64,000 nt of DNA from assembly GCA_034401795.1 (NCBI GenBank), contig CM067366.1, positions 78,979,470 to 79,043,469 on the forward strand, read 5' to 3'. Positions 42,401 to 44,679 of this stretch are shown in pieces. Made by a program: the position numbers and the translations under genes. Below the pieces are notes generated by a model. That model worked only from the letters and a program-made list of their open reading frames with translations, was not told the origin of the DNA and made no database searches. The DNA comes from Chaetoderma sp. LZ-2023a. Lineage: Eukaryota > Mollusca > Caudofoveata > Chaetodermatida > Chaetodermatidae. Numbering within the stretch: the stretch's first letter is position 1; each line of letters opens with the position of its first letter.

Positions 42401-44625
42401 GGATCGCTTTAACACTTCATAGGATAACTGACTGATCTGGGTCTGAGGAAGAAATAAATATTTTCTGAAAGCTCTCATTCATTGGTTTGTCATCATGGCG
42501 GGGTATTATGCGCCATTTGCGGAGCTCTTGTTAATCATTAAAATCATATCGTTATACAAAATAATTGTGAGTCATCACGAATCACTGTCAGCAACACAGT
42601 CTAATCTCAAACTCAGCATGTTTGAAACTGTACAACATGGCTTCCACTATCCAATAGGCTAGCACAACAGCAATGAACACTTGGCATAACGATTAATGTT
42701 CTTAGATAATCTTTTACTTGAAATACCAATATCTCAATTTAATAGCACCCATTTAACCCTTTAATGACTAAATTTCTTCAAAAAATTCAAATATTTACTT
42801 ATTGAATGTCCATTTGCAGGCCAAGAGAAGACTATTTTTGAAAATTTACCAATGTAATGACTGGCTCGGTTTCTGAGCCAGTCATTTCAGTGGTAAAATT
42901 TCAAAAATACTCTTCTCTTGGCCTGTAAATGGACATTACTCAAAACCACTACAGAGGCCAGTTTTGGCCGGTTTCGTCACGAATGGGTTAAATAAGTTGC
43001 ATATTTTAAAGGTAATTTGACTATAAGCTATTGCTGCAATGACGTCAAGTCAGATTATTTCCAAAATCTGTTCTCTTTATGGCTGCCTTGGCATTTAAAC
43101 AGTTACTTTTCCAGTCTGAAATGGTTAATATGGTATCATTTCAGATTCCATACAAAAATGGCTTCCATCAGTTGCTTTCCACGACTCTGAGATGTAAGGA
43201 TTTAGAGTTACCGACGTATGATGAGGATGGCTTTGTTAAGGGTAGGTAATAGGAAAGATAGCACACGCATAGACTTATTTGTATTCTCTACCAGTATTCA
43301 TCATGTATCTCAAACTGGTATATTAATGTTGTGAGGAGAATAATGCATTACCTCAACTGGGCATCCTACTAGAAAGAATAATGCTACTGATATTTAATTA
43401 TATCTTTCTTAATCTTCTAAAGGTCAAGATTGGTCCAAATAATTGGAATTTTTGTGTTTTCAGTGTCAATGTACAGAACAAGAGATTACTTTTAATAATT
43501 TATCATGGGAATCACTGACCATCCATTCCATTGATACATTTTTAAAAACAATCTCATGGCTTGCTAATAGCCATTTTGACCATCTTAGCCATTAACGGTT
43601 TCAAGAATTACCTTTATGACCGCTGAATGAATAGACACCAGTATCATAAAGGTGCTCATTATTCACAAACATTCATGGATCAGATCATTCAATCAAATGA
43701 TGTCTTGTTGGATTTTTTTGTCAGAGGAAATGATGTCATTTGTGCGATTTTTATGTGTGTTTTATTTGAGGAAATAATGGTTAATTAATTTCTTTGTTAA
43801 TTGTTGTCTATTATGCACTGCACTGTGTTTTTAATTTCAGACTTGGATAATGATCATTTAGGCCATCGGACTATGGAAGAGGTTTATTACTTATGGCAGC
43901 TCGCTGGAGGTGATTTAGATGCATCATTGCGCAAGGCAGATTTAGTCAAACCTAAGCCCCCAGTCAAACTCATACCACGGTTAGTGAATTCTATGCTTCA
44001 TCTTCTATGTCATGTAATCAGTGAATTGTATATATGGTAACTCTAACTCCTAAATTTGCTCAAGAAATTTTAAATTTTATCATAGCAAATGTCAATTTTC
44101 AGACCCGAAGAAGGATATTTTTGAAAATTTATCACTGGTATGACTGGCTCGGTGCTCAAGCGAGTCTTTCTAGTCATAAAATTGCAGTCTTCTTTTTCTG
44201 CACATGGAGAATCCCTTTTTGGCCAGCTAAGTGTTAAATGTTTAAATTAAATATTCATGTAGTGCATTTTTAACTTGACTAGAAAAAGGATATTTCTGAA
44301 GATGACTGCAGACACCATATTTGGTTCCGCTTGACCAATAAAGGAAGGATTTTAGGAAATGTGTTGTATAAACATGTTTCGACCATAAATCTTAAAAAAC
44401 CCAATCTTTTTTCATTCACTGAATTGTTTTTATAGTAAGAATGTACCGTCATCTTTGGATTAAAGAAATGGTCATTAACTGGTCAATTTGAAACTATTTG
44501 TGGTGTTCAATTCCAACAACAACAGGTATGTGGCAGAAGAAGGTGAGGTGTTTGGTCAGCGGCGTGATCGCTGTGAACTTCTTGATAATCTGGACATTGT
44601 GTTGTCACAAAAGGAGCTCAGACAG
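17573..44625 (+). CDS. TBCK: TBCK orthologue (TBC domain-containing protein kinase-like), 5' part
   Basis: Twelve exons with AG/GT borders join into 394 codons without a stop. The running phase (1,2,0,2,0,1,0,2,0,1,2,0) is consistent at every junction. The product matches the N-terminal half of TBCK, a protein with a kinase-like domain, a TBC Rab-GAP domain and a rhodanese domain, linked in vertebrates to mTOR signalling and early-endosome mRNA transport. Seen here are the N-terminal GLPLTPNSIKILG block, the kinase fold and the linker with VYYLWQLAGGDL. Key catalytic residues are replaced (HRN for HRD, KYG for DFG), as expected for this pseudokinase. The family is about 890 residues, so the TBC and rhodanese exons are missing from the readable window. 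Two 7-kb DIRS elements sit in its introns. Confidence 0.93.
17860..18410. other. TBCK intron 1, unremarkable part
   Basis: Short chance frames only, with no recognisable exon or repeat before the CT microsatellite. Confidence 0.5.
18411..18467. repeat. (TC)n microsatellite
   Basis: About 28 uninterrupted TC units within TBCK intron 1. Confidence 0.98.
19118..19325. mobile_element. MITE family B, copy 1 (208 bp, TTAA ends)
   Basis: Bounded by TTAACCCTTACCACTCTG and CAGAGTGGTAAGGGTTAA. The TIR reads TTAACCCTTACCACTCTGRTGTC. An internal palindrome GGTGGAAGATGTTGCTGTC / GACAGCACCAGCTCCCACC is present. The TTAA target plus CCC start resembles piggyBac-type elements. Lies 34 bp before TBCK exon 2. 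Confidence 0.85.
19360..19432 (+). CDS. TBCK: TBCK exon 2
   Basis: CATCTGCAG acceptor, AG|GTACTT donor, 73 bp, entered in phase 1 and left in phase 2. Encodes ERLNVVSEFYRQSVASR, aligning with the ERLVVVAEHC segment of vertebrate TBCK. Confidence 0.88.
19454..19665. mobile_element. Hairpin MITE family A copy
   Basis: Starts TTAACCATTTAGTGGCC only 21 bp after TBCK exon 2 and ends near CCATTAAAGACTTAA. The stem ACTGGAATGACTGGCTCGAG is recognisable with a shortened loop. Confidence 0.75.
19680..20160. other. Intronic stretch with hairpin-repeat fragments
   Basis: Contains a diverged palindrome around GTGTTGCTGCCTATGACAGC near 19752, and near 20080-20150 a half copy of MITE family A (ATAGTCTTGTGTTGGCCAGC). 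No exon is seen. Confidence 0.5.
20161..20407. mobile_element. Hairpin MITE family A copy (247 bp)
   Basis: Ends TTAACCCTTTC and TTAAAGGGTTAA. The centre is a long hairpin: each arm of about 65 nt runs from GTCCATTTGCAGGCTAAGAG to ACTGGCTCGATAACC and its complement, with few mismatches. Confidence 0.9.
20499..20613 (+). CDS. TBCK: TBCK exon 3 (catalytic-loop region)
   Basis: GTTTTCAG acceptor, CAG|GTATGA donor, 115 bp. Encodes EAELLQLAYEVLSALAHLN and NIVHRNLSPENILYN. The catalytic-loop HRD of active kinases is HRN here, so the catalytic Asp is lost. Confidence 0.93.
20640..21215. other. TBCK intron 3
   Basis: A short TCTG repeat (20633-20656), and a palindromic fragment near 20895-20975 (CTGTTGAATATTCTGAA ... 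TTCAAAATATTCAACAG) related to the core of repeat family C. No exon is seen. Confidence 0.5.
21216..21289 (+). CDS. TBCK: TBCK exon 4
   Basis: TTTTGCAG acceptor, TTGG|GTTAGT donor, 74 bp. Encodes GKVKLTKYGMYFMTDYGANV and TFPIG. The DFG motif position reads KYG, so metal-binding Asp is absent. Confidence 0.92.
21539..21915. mobile_element. Repeat family C, copy 1
   Basis: Starts GGTCTTTCCAGTTTTAGC and ends ATAAACTGGAAAGCTCC, giving an imperfect terminal inverted repeat around CTTTCCAGTTT. It contains a TGACGTCAT-type palindrome and a central CAGTCAAATTAG / CTAATTTGACTG-like hairpin. A close copy lies at 22074-22452, and a third is split by DIRS copy 2. Confidence 0.7.
22074..22452. mobile_element. 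Repeat family C, copy 2 (contains the DIRS empty site)
   Basis: Same architecture as copy 1. At 22291-22312 it reads GAGACATACAATTCATACAA, the uninterrupted version (reverse strand) of the flanks around DIRS copy 2. The AAT at 22300-22302 marks the insertion point. Confidence 0.75.
22552..22693 (+). CDS. TBCK: TBCK exon 5
   Basis: TTATTTCAG acceptor, ATG|GTAAAT donor, 142 bp. Encodes GEVRYHSPDVLVQGPVQ and PSGPKADVWSLAIILLEAL. The S-P-D-V replaces the APE motif, and the DVWSLAII helix is the conserved kinase F-helix. Confidence 0.94.
22789..22996. mobile_element. MITE family B, copy 2 (208 bp)
   Basis: Starts TTAACCATTGCCACTCTG and ends AAGCGTGGTATGGGTTAA. It has exactly the same length as the copy at 19118. 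The internal palindrome GGTGGAAGATGGTGCTGTC / GACAGCAACATCTTCCACC is near perfect. Confidence 0.85.
23008..23239. mobile_element. Hairpin MITE family A copy
   Basis: Starts TTAACTCTTGAACAC only 11 bp after a family B copy and ends GGTTAAAGGGTTAA. The long hairpin is centred near 23117. Confidence 0.85.
23240..23897. other. TBCK intron 5, distal part
   Basis: No repeat or exon recognised. Short open frames lack splice context and known domains. Confidence 0.5.
23898..23967 (+). CDS. TBCK: TBCK exon 6
   Basis: CTTTTTAG acceptor, AAAG|GTAGGT donor, 70 bp. Encodes GQKLWPGLSLAQIIRKNLGF, matching the GRKLFQSLDISERLKFLL region of vertebrate TBCK. The next exon is 8.8 kb away, beyond DIRS copy 1. 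Confidence 0.88.
24038..24280. mobile_element. Hairpin MITE family A, best-bounded copy (243 bp)
   Basis: TTAACCCTTTAATGGCC at the left and GACCAGTAAAGGGTTAA at the right. TTAA is the presumed target and CCCTTT/AAAGGG the element ends. The internal stem includes CACTGGAATGACTGGCTCG / CGAGCCAATCATTCCAGTG. It resembles piggyBac-derived MITEs. Confidence 0.92.
24281..24654. other. Intronic stretch with old repeat fragments
   Basis: Contains a family C-like phrase (TTTAATAAACATTC...TTGAATATTTTGAAA at 24513-24543). Otherwise nothing is recognised. Confidence 0.45.
24655..25018 (+). pseudogene. I/Nimb-type non-LTR retrotransposon, RNase H C-terminal remnant
   Basis: The frame encodes LLWLSSHCGVQGNEEADKMA, the HCG..GNE.AD signature of RNase H in I-clade non-LTR elements, and later QVTIFCLRTGHNRLNQHMF, another typical block. 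The 5' side is truncated near 24655. A stop follows HMFS, and the remnant is interrupted at 25019 by DIRS copy 1. It resumes at 32063 with TCATCTTGAGAACGG, then an A/G-rich GAAAAGAAGAAGAAGAA tail at 32102-32118. Confidence 0.75.
25032..25212. repeat. Left inverted terminal repeat, DIRS copy 1
   Basis: Reverse complement of 31845-32020 with few mismatches. It includes CTTACCTCCCTAATAC, CAGTTAGGTGCCCCTACTGG and GCGCATGCGCAGACTAGCAC. The outermost bases (ATTTCACTTCAAGAG) are not repeated in the right ITR but are repeated in the internal complementary region. Confidence 0.92.
25213..26119 (+). other. 5' leader of DIRS copy 1 with acceptor-like site
   Basis: Sequence between the ITR and gag. It ends CCCTGTTTCAG (AG at 26118-26119) immediately before the conserved Cys-rich gag start. 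A CCACAGGTCTG donor-like site lies at 25496. It is probably a leader intron, inferred from position and from the same site in copy 2. Confidence 0.5.
25868..30304 (+). CDS. DIRS copy 1 fused Gag-RT-RNase H polyprotein
   Basis: An intact 1478-codon frame. Conserved sequence begins at 26120 after an acceptor-like AG; the first 84 or so codons are probably leader read-through. Gag: Cys/His cluster (CASCG...HLCCQCSPC...CDICKHWGG), a basic K/E-rich stretch, then YQRYGVVPKPSVDDRAALG and LLRTPMTGPGLFGGEG, and an Arg/Gly/Pro-rich tail. RT: LDLKDAYFHIPI-like motif, LPFGISTAPRVFTRV and catalytic HTYIDDW (Tyr near residue 1002). RNase H: VYTDASMEGWG (near 1167), NLLELRAVVLGLEHF, SDNSTVV and LLADSLSRR. 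The tail block IDLFATKKNAKMTTYVSPIP lies where DIRS elements carry a methyltransferase-like region, but I see no clear catalytic tetrad. All key RT and RNase H acidic residues are present, so it could be active. Confidence 0.93.
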   Translation: MCSQLIHSAYNSSLHLDVLLGSNFSCHGINDVIISLAMCLSAIQALCCFLMYIDLYDRFSFSLSWIEFLSLTSCSYSLSFALFQGPGCASCGRFLLDKFWPHLCCQCSPCGPFVNCDICKHWGGELMSEFLCCLQATDKVVEEEKKKKRKREVVSRKGKGKVSSAVDMEPFRTEMLGEMKRTIKDLVPGLLRGMLPGPNPLLSSSSASEQVIPASGSIFLSPLPLFDDPEVAPLEGAFHGPGSRLIAAPIGDRGRLSLEPAGCLSVQGYLHAAVASTSYGTVPGQPGLALFADPGSNLSDQGNEDYLLGSPSDDVDMDEDVCAPLAGNTGALFHGFTHPGVKSAAQVVAQGAADGQRYRIPRLAEGVAGAGRARGETIYTPRSATVPAPGQTSDILMPVLSGPRVFPGLPGVSAYPPSSSTACAQEEDEGPRLVERSQLATEEDWYDACQWLVSVRPDLPVEQSASQRVHTPWLAGKPTANAMPSLPLAEHVVDMFKAAESSIKSSGRLAKAPREVARRCRIVPLDYQRYGVVPKPSVDDRAALGEDARPGTRSDAGVLCANALRSANTALRDAEESGRASIAALSHVSQLLQGVVTASASRQPSPVTVQRTIQDGINLALDCVTRAVTRSVRARRTFALDNLCPSQDLYNRLLRTPMTGPGLFGGEGCRHLQETVTLVNNQRALREQFDVLRRANARAAAPAYRPLQARGGAGQVSGQPPSQRRPRPRAIRPAARGAQVPQPPSARQPPAHRGARGAREDLGVVIGPDRTLTAVRTTPVCMAAETVPLLHASCPPRSLGGPVGGQLAGHMQEWERLTQDRLVLRWLSVGYHPEWVTGPPSRLSLVPVWTPIPRDPEQRLCIEEEINSLIQKGAIQPAQRCPGFYSTLFLVTKRTGGWRPILNLKPLNTFIETPSFKMETVRSVLAGLERGMWTASIDLKDAYFHIPIHGSFCRFLRFAFQGRQWEFRVLPFGISTAPRVFTRVVLAITAYLSRRSIAVHTYIDDWLLKAHTRESLSANLEIVLKILTDLGWMINFPKSELTPSQKFVYLGMFFDLETGYVYPTQERVQILISLIQSVCDSRHVLARVYLRMLGLMVSLEPVIPQAALRRRPIQLFLMTQWTQSTGSLDSNVSVLAPLIHHLQWWLNTENLLPGVLLTPPHPQVTVYTDASMEGWGACLEESTISGLWNLEQSQEHINLLELRAVVLGLEHFLQKVQGKIVLIRSDNSTVVTYINRQGGTKSPSLCMMTWKLLCWCLDHQITLKAVHIPGRLNLLADSLSRRMSVLPTEWQLNQCVADRLFDHWGKPNIDLFATKKNAKMTTYVSPIPDPSAFATDALAISWGRMYAYAFPPAILIPKILQKIRQEECQVLLIAPDWPSRSWYTDLLDLLVCNPVPLPLMDDIIFQGKALHNNPSMFRLTAWMLSRNLELRRAFLSKQPCLWPKPGGGQPPEHIIIKSTDLQNGAQKDVLIQWIHLFK
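28207..31143 (+). CDS. DIRS copy 1 tyrosine recombinase (with long overlapping upstream frame)
   Basis: A 978-codon frame, -1 relative to gag-RT. The recombinase starts near residue 640 (about 30130): KEGFSEQAAMFMAKARRGS, then SAM-like core-binding helices and the catalytic domain. Catalytic residues in view are Arg in AASARRRSEIH (about 803), H-S-V-R (His 927, Arg 930), QWH, and the nucleophile Tyr in TDHYLRDTSNP (about 963). It would cut and rejoin the ATT junction during integration. The preceding 630 codons overlap RT/RNase H and have no known homology; translation probably begins at an internal Met (MFMAKARRG, near 30183) or by frameshift. The terminator TAA is at 31141. No inactivating change is visible. 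Confidence 0.93.
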   Translation: MYGGGDSAALACLVSTAVPRWAGGRPASRPHARVGTVDSGPFSLAMAFRRVSSRVGDRPAVATVSSASLDSHSERSRAKVVYRGGDKFPHTKGSYSAGTKVSGLLFNPVLSNKTHRWVETDSQPQAIEHVHRDAQFQDGNGALGVGGVGEGDVDGVDRFEGRLFPHPHPREFLSLPEICIPGQTVGIQGVALRNFHGSSGFHPCGSCDHSIPQQEKHSSPHVHRRLAVESAHPGKFVRQSGDCFENSHRLGLDDQFPKIRADSIPEVCLPGDVLRSRDRICLSYSGESSNTHLVDSVSVRQSSCPGTGLLENAGVDGFVGTSHSSGRLTQAADPVVSHDTMDPEYRFAGLECVSVGASDSPPAMVVEYRESLAGGFANPSPPSGDCVYRCIDGGLGSLPGRIHDIRALESGTVTGTYKSTGAKSSSPGPGTFLTESSGQDCSYSFRQLNSCDLHKPPGRNEVAQSLYDDMETALLVSGSPDYLESSSYSGKVKPASRLIEPKDECFTHGMATKSMCGGSSVRPLGETQHRFVRNEEECEDDDVRLSDSGSKRFRNRCVSYQLGENVCIRIPSSNPDSKNSSENQTRGMPSASDRPGLAKPIMVYGSAGPSGLQSGSSASDGRYYLPGQGPSQQSVNVQIDCVDVVKESRIKEGFSEQAAMFMAKARRGSTSRAYNYKINRFAEWCSKRCIDPMDSSIQVVADFLCHLYDAYSLKPNSIAGYKSALMSVIPCLAKRGSDEVNTLNVLIKGMGNLRPRNPPVIPSWSLSLVLQVLGDKPFEPLSSISMKLLTLKTVFLIAAASARRRSEIHALSAEDDRFVVSGEGLKLLPRINFLAKNQSLKYPGQPIILPALTRYDPNSKAWCPVRALRRYKQRTAAWRTDQSALWLSYIEPHGRASKDTISRWIVECIQFCHKSATGKQVDVAKAHSVRGVVTSTALFNGVPVDDIMSVAQWHCESSFTDHYLRDTSNPLALSVLKK
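31144..31675 (+). other. 3' non-coding region of DIRS copy 1
   Basis: About 530 bp without ORFs between the recombinase and the internal complementary region. It contains a G-rich run near 31480-31496 and is closely similar to 40607-41134 of copy 2. Confidence 0.7.
31676..31774. repeat. Internal complementary region (circle-junction copy), DIRS copy 1
   Basis: Bases 31676-31722 are the exact reverse complement of the left end (25019-25065), and 31720-31774 of the right end (32008-32062). They share AAT at 31720-31722. The segment therefore equals the two ends joined through one ATT. In the DIRS model it templates completion of the ends during replication. Confidence 0.93.
31845..32020. repeat. 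Right inverted terminal repeat, DIRS copy 1
   Basis: Inverted partner of 25032-25212. It is followed by the right-specific extension (CAACTCTCTCGTGAAAAAAG to CGTTTATT), which is found only here and in the internal complementary region. Confidence 0.92.
32063..32776. other. Remainder of TBCK intron 6
   Basis: The first 56 bp complete the interrupted non-LTR remnant. A hairpin fragment follows (AGAATATTTTGAAAC ... GTTTCAGAATATTCAACAGC, 32109-32202). Then AT-rich sequence with imperfect TCAATGCTT-type repeats near 32395-32490. No exon is seen. Confidence 0.5.
32777..32835 (+). CDS. TBCK: TBCK exon 7
   Basis: TTTTCACAG acceptor, AAAG|GTGATA donor, 59 bp. Encodes DCKCLDILEKEDTKLLTVLK. The CLDI word matches the GCLDIIKEL segment of vertebrate TBCK. 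About a dozen residues that precede it in vertebrates are not encoded by exons 6 or 7. Confidence 0.82.
32836..33475. other. TBCK intron 7
   Basis: No exon or repeat recognised. Confidence 0.45.
33476..33537 (+). CDS. TBCK: TBCK exon 8
   Basis: TTTTCACCAG acceptor, GTCG|GTAAGT donor, 62 bp. Reads GLSVDCRIFLEQCLTVSSKS in phase, with EQCLTVSSKSRP matching NKCLTFHPSKRP at the end of the kinase domain. A second AG at 33493-33494 would break the frame, so 33476 is the chosen start. Confidence 0.82.
33785..34017. mobile_element. Hairpin MITE family A copy (233 bp)
   Basis: TTAACCCTCGAAT at the left, GTTAAAGGGTTAA at the right. The hairpin around TGACTGGCTCGATTATCGAG is almost perfect over about 60 nt per arm. 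Ends 69 bp before TBCK exon 9. Confidence 0.9.
34087..34144 (+). CDS. TBCK: TBCK exon 9
   Basis: TGTTACAG acceptor, GGAG|GTAAGT donor, 58 bp. Encodes PSPKELLGHAVFTEHRLKE (with the split R codon), matching RPTPDQLMKDKVFSE in vertebrates. The next exon is 9 kb away beyond DIRS copy 2. Confidence 0.88.
34333..34483. mobile_element. Repeat family C, copy 3, left part
   Basis: Inverted copy of family C beginning GGACCTTTCCAGTTTATCC. It is interrupted at 34484 by DIRS copy 2, and the other part is 41520-41698. Confidence 0.7.
34497..34677. repeat. Left inverted terminal repeat, DIRS copy 2
   Basis: Starts ATACTTACCTCCCTAATAC and runs to the TTATTGGC word near 34677. It is the inverted partner of about 41305-41477. 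The extension outside it is TTTCACATCAAGAGT. Confidence 0.9.
34678..35587 (+). other. 5' leader of DIRS copy 2
   Basis: Counterpart of 25213-26119. It ends TCCTGTTTCAG (AG at 35586-35587) just before the conserved gag Cys cluster. Confidence 0.5.
35561..37636 (+). CDS. DIRS copy 2 Gag-like protein
   Basis: Intact 691-codon frame. Conserved sequence starts at 35588 after the acceptor-like AG with RPGCPSCGRFLKNRFVPHLC, then CSPCG and CDVCKQWGG, a Cys/His cluster probably binding zinc. Then a K/E-rich coiled-coil-like stretch (REKVMEEERKKKKEG), a Pro/Gly/Ala-rich middle, and the conserved LDYQRYGVVPKPSVDDRAAL and RTPMTGPGLFGGEG blocks. The tail is an Arg/Gly-rich GARGGGRGARGSGRGNRA likely to bind nucleic acid. 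Its stop overlaps the start of the RT frame by about 60 bp. Presumed role: packaging the element RNA. Confidence 0.9.
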   Translation: MSLSFVLFQRPGCPSCGRFLKNRFVPHLCFSCSPCGPLPKCDVCKQWGGDLMSDFLSLQAREKVMEEERKKKKEGCKKGKRKASSAVDMEAFRSEMLQEMQRTIKDLVPELLRGMLPGPAPLLSSASAYEQVIPASESGLFRSGPFVDSEVAPLLGAVQDPGSRHGAAPRGRGQRLLLGPAVCSSDPGYPRAEGVKASYGTFPGQSGLALFADPESNLSGQEEEDLLLGSPSEDVAMEYDVCAPLAGNTGDVFRGSTLAGVDFTVQKVSPGGAVDHGYRIPRLADGVAGAGQARGRAVFTPRSATAPAPGQAAEFSMPALSGPHAFPGLPGVSAYPPSTSTASALEEDEGPRLVERSQLATEEDWSDACQWLVSVRPDLPVELPGSQRDHRPWLAGRPAATAMPSLPLAEHVVDMFEAAEASIKVNGRLAKAPREVAKRCRIVPLDYQRYGVVPKPSVDDRAALGEDARPGSRSDTGVLCSNALRSANAALRDAEESGRASIAALSHVSQLLQGVVASSASRQPSPVTVQRAIQDGINLALDCLTRAVTRSVRARRTFALDNLCPSQDLYNRLLRTPMTGPGLFGGEGCRHLQETVTLVNNQRALREQFEVLRRERVRAAPPAYRPLQARGGAGQVRGQPPSQRRPRPRAIRPAVRGAQAPQPHPARQPPAHRGARGGGRGARGSGRGNRA
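37578..39767 (+). CDS. DIRS copy 2 reverse transcriptase-RNase H
   Basis: Intact 729-codon frame, +1 relative to gag. RT motifs in order: FYSTLFLVPKNTGGWRP, LNLKPLNKF, LDLKDAYFHIPI, LPFGISTAPRVFTRV and HTYIDDW (Tyr near residue 253), then FVYLGMFFDLETG. RNase H: VYTDASMEGWG (near 418), LLELRAVVLG, SDNSTVVTYINRQGG and LLADSLSRR. The C-terminal block IDLFAMKKNAKMTTYV follows, the position of the methyltransferase-like region in DIRS elements. It makes cDNA from the element RNA. All catalytic acidic residues are present. In copy 1 the same protein is fused to Gag because a 10-bp segment (near 37596) is absent. Confidence 0.93.
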   Translation: MVRAAVGGARGDLVAVIGPDGLVTAVGTTPVFHAERTVPLWHSLCPPLSLGGPVGGRLAGHLPEWKRLTQDRLVLRWLSVGYRPDWVTGPPSRLSLAPIWTPIPRDPDQRLCIEEEINSLILKGAIQPAQRCPGFYSTLFLVPKNTGGWRPILNLKPLNKFIEMPSFKMETVRSVLAGLERGMWTASIDLKDAYFHIPIERSFRRFLRFAFQGRRWEFRVLPFGISTAPRVFTRVVLAITAYLRRRSIAVHTYIDDWLLKAHTRESLSANLEIVLKTLSDLGWMINFPKSELTPSQKFVYLGMFFDLETGYVYPTQERVQILISVIQSVCDSRHVLARVYLRMLGLMVSLEPVIPQAALRRRPIQLFLMTQWTQSSGSLDSNVSVLAPLIHHLQWWLNTENLLPGVLLTPPHPQVTVYTDASMEGWGACLEESTVSGLWDLDQSKEHINLLELRAVVLGLEHFLQNVQGKIVLIRSDNSTVVTYINRQGGTKSPSLCMMTWKLLCWCLDHGITLKAVHIPGRLNLLADSLSRRMSVLPTEWQLNQCVADRLFDHWGKPNIDLFAMKKNAKMTTYVSPIPDPSAFATDALAISWEGMYAYAFPPAILIPKVLQKIRQQECQVLLIAPDWPSRSWYTDLLDLLVCNPVPLPLMDNLIFQGKALHDNPSMFRLTAWMLSRNLELRRAFLSKRPCLWPKPGGGQPPEHIIIKSTDLQNGAQKDVLIQWNHLFR
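37709..40606 (+). CDS. DIRS copy 2 tyrosine recombinase (with long overlapping upstream frame)
   Basis: A 965-codon frame, -1 relative to RT. It is open over nearly the whole RT/RNase H region before the recombinase proper (from about 39600, KEGFSEQAAMFMAKARRGS). Catalytic residues correspond to copy 1: Arg of ASARRRSEIH, H-S-V-R-G-V, AQWHCESS and the nucleophile Tyr of TDHYLRDTSNP. It ends TAA at 40604. Recombinase and RT frames overlap by about 170 bp of clearly conserved sequence on both sides. Confidence 0.93.
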   Translation: MSTSIPRWTGGRPFGRPLARVEAVDSGPFSLAMAFSRVSSRLGDRPAIAAVSRADLDSYSTGSGSEVVYRGGNKFPHTKRSHSAGTEVPGLLFNPVLSTEKHRRVEADSQPQAIEQVHRDAQFQDGNCALGVGGVRARNVDSVNRFEGCLFPHSHREEFPSLPEICISGPAVGIQGVTLRDFHGSSGLHPCGSRDHCIPPQEKHSSPHVHRRLAVESTHPGIIVSQSGDCFENSLGLGLDDQFPEIRANSIPEVCLPGHVLRSGDGVCVPHSGEGSNTHLGNTVGVRQSSCPGTGLLENAGFDGFFGTSHSAGRLAQAPDPVVSHDTVDPEFRFAGLERVSIGASDSPPAMVVEYRESLAGGFANPSPPSGDCVYRCIDGGVGSLSGRVHSIRALGSGSVQGTYQSTRAKSSSPGPGTFLTECSGQDCSNSFRQLNSSDLHKPPGRNEVAQSLYDDMETALLVPGSWDHLEGSSYSGEVKSASRLIEPKDECFTHGMATKSMCGGSSVRPLGETQHRFVRDEEECEDDDVRLSDSRPKRFRNRCVSYQLGGNVCIRIPPSNPDSKGASENQAAGVPSASDRPGLAKPIVVYGSAGPSGLQSGSAASDGQPYLPGQGPSRQSVNVPIDCVDVVKESRIKEGFSEQAAMFMAKARRGSTSRAYNYKINRFAEWCSKRCIDPMESSIQVVADFLCHLYDAYSLKPNSIASYKSALMTVIPCLANRGSDEVSTLNVLIKGMDNLRPRNPPLIPSWSLSLVLQVLGDKPFEPLSSISMKMLTLKTVFLIAAASARRRSEIHALSAEVDRFVVTGEGLKLLPRINFLSKNQSLKYPGQPIFLPSLTRYDPNSKVWCPVRALLRYKQRTSEWRTDQSALWLSYIEPHGRASKDTISRWIVECIQFCHKSATGRQVDVAKAHSVRGVVASTALFSGVPVDDIMSVAQWHCESSFTDHYLRDTSNPLALSILKQ
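40607..41134 (+). other. 3' non-coding region of DIRS copy 2
   Basis: No real ORF. It corresponds to 31144-31675 in copy 1, with a G-rich run near 40946-40953. Confidence 0.7.
41135..41233. repeat. Internal complementary region, DIRS copy 2
   Basis: Reverse complement of this copy's own left end (reading CTCTTGATGTGAAAT, where copy 1 has CTCTTGAAGTGAAAT) joined to its right end, sharing AAT at 41179-41181. Same length, 99 bp, as in copy 1. Confidence 0.93.
41305..41477. repeat. Right inverted terminal repeat, DIRS copy 2
   Basis: Inverted partner of 34497-34677, followed by the right-specific extension ending CGTTTATT at 41519. Confidence 0.9.
41520..41698. mobile_element. Repeat family C, copy 3, right part
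   Basis: Continues family C from 34483: GTATGTCTTTAGTATTTAAT, a TTTGATATTAATTTG core, then TAGCTAGAGATGG and AGCTAAAACGTG, equivalent to the left end of copy 1 (GCTATGCCCCGCCC, AGCTAAGCTCC) in reverse. Confidence 0.65.
41762..42535. repeat. Composite repeat family E with about 150-bp internal units, copy 1
   Basis: Four to five diverged units built on CAAGATGGCC...GGCCATCTTGAAA, then ATTGGTTTCCGGATGATAAC, CGGATCACTTTGAAACTTC and TTGGACTAGGTCTG. Left end GGTATTATGTAATGGCG, right end GGTATTATGCGCCATTTGCG and GAGCTCTTGTTAA. Inverted copies lie at 47707-48812 and 49320-50470. Confidence 0.8.
42753..42991. mobile_element. Hairpin MITE family A copy (239 bp)
   Basis: TTAACCCTTTAATGACT at the left, CACGAATGGGTTAA at the right. 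Strong hairpin with TGACTGGCTCGG / CTGAGCCAGTCA at the loop. Lies 150 bp before TBCK exon 10. Confidence 0.9.
43145..43241 (+). CDS. TBCK: TBCK exon 10
   Basis: CATTTCAG acceptor, AAGG|GTAGGT donor, 97 bp. Encodes IPYKNGFHQLLSTTLRCKDL and ELPTYDEDGFVK. SSLRCADLTLPEDI is the vertebrate equivalent. Confidence 0.88.
43437..43605. repeat. Degenerate MITE family A fragment
   Basis: TGTCAATGTACAGAACAAGAG, TATCATGGGAATCACTGACC and CATTCCATTGATACATTTT retain the hairpin outline with many changes. Confidence 0.45.
43841..43979 (+). CDS. TBCK: TBCK exon 11
   Basis: TTAATTTCAG acceptor, CACG|GTTAGT donor, 139 bp. Encodes RTMEEVYYLWQLAGGDLDAS and LVKPKPPVKLIPR. The EEVYYLW.LAGGDL block is almost invariant in TBCK, so this is the strongest single exon match. 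Confidence 0.96.
44034..44237. repeat. Degenerate MITE family A copy
   Basis: Hairpin outline (TTATCACTGGTATGACTGGC / CGAGTCTTTCTAGTCATAAA) with decayed ends. Confidence 0.55.
44526..44625 (+). CDS. TBCK: TBCK exon 12
   Basis: CAACAACAG acceptor, ACAG|GTAAGA donor, 100 bp, leaving in phase 0. Encodes YVAEEGEVFGQRRDRCELLD and NLDIVLSQKELRQ, matching EDGESFGQGRDRSSLLDD in vertebrates. It is the last secure TBCK exon in the window. Confidence 0.93.
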
Positions 44626-44679
44626 GTAAGATACTAAAATAAACATGTGATCATAACAACCCCTGCAAACCTGAAAGGC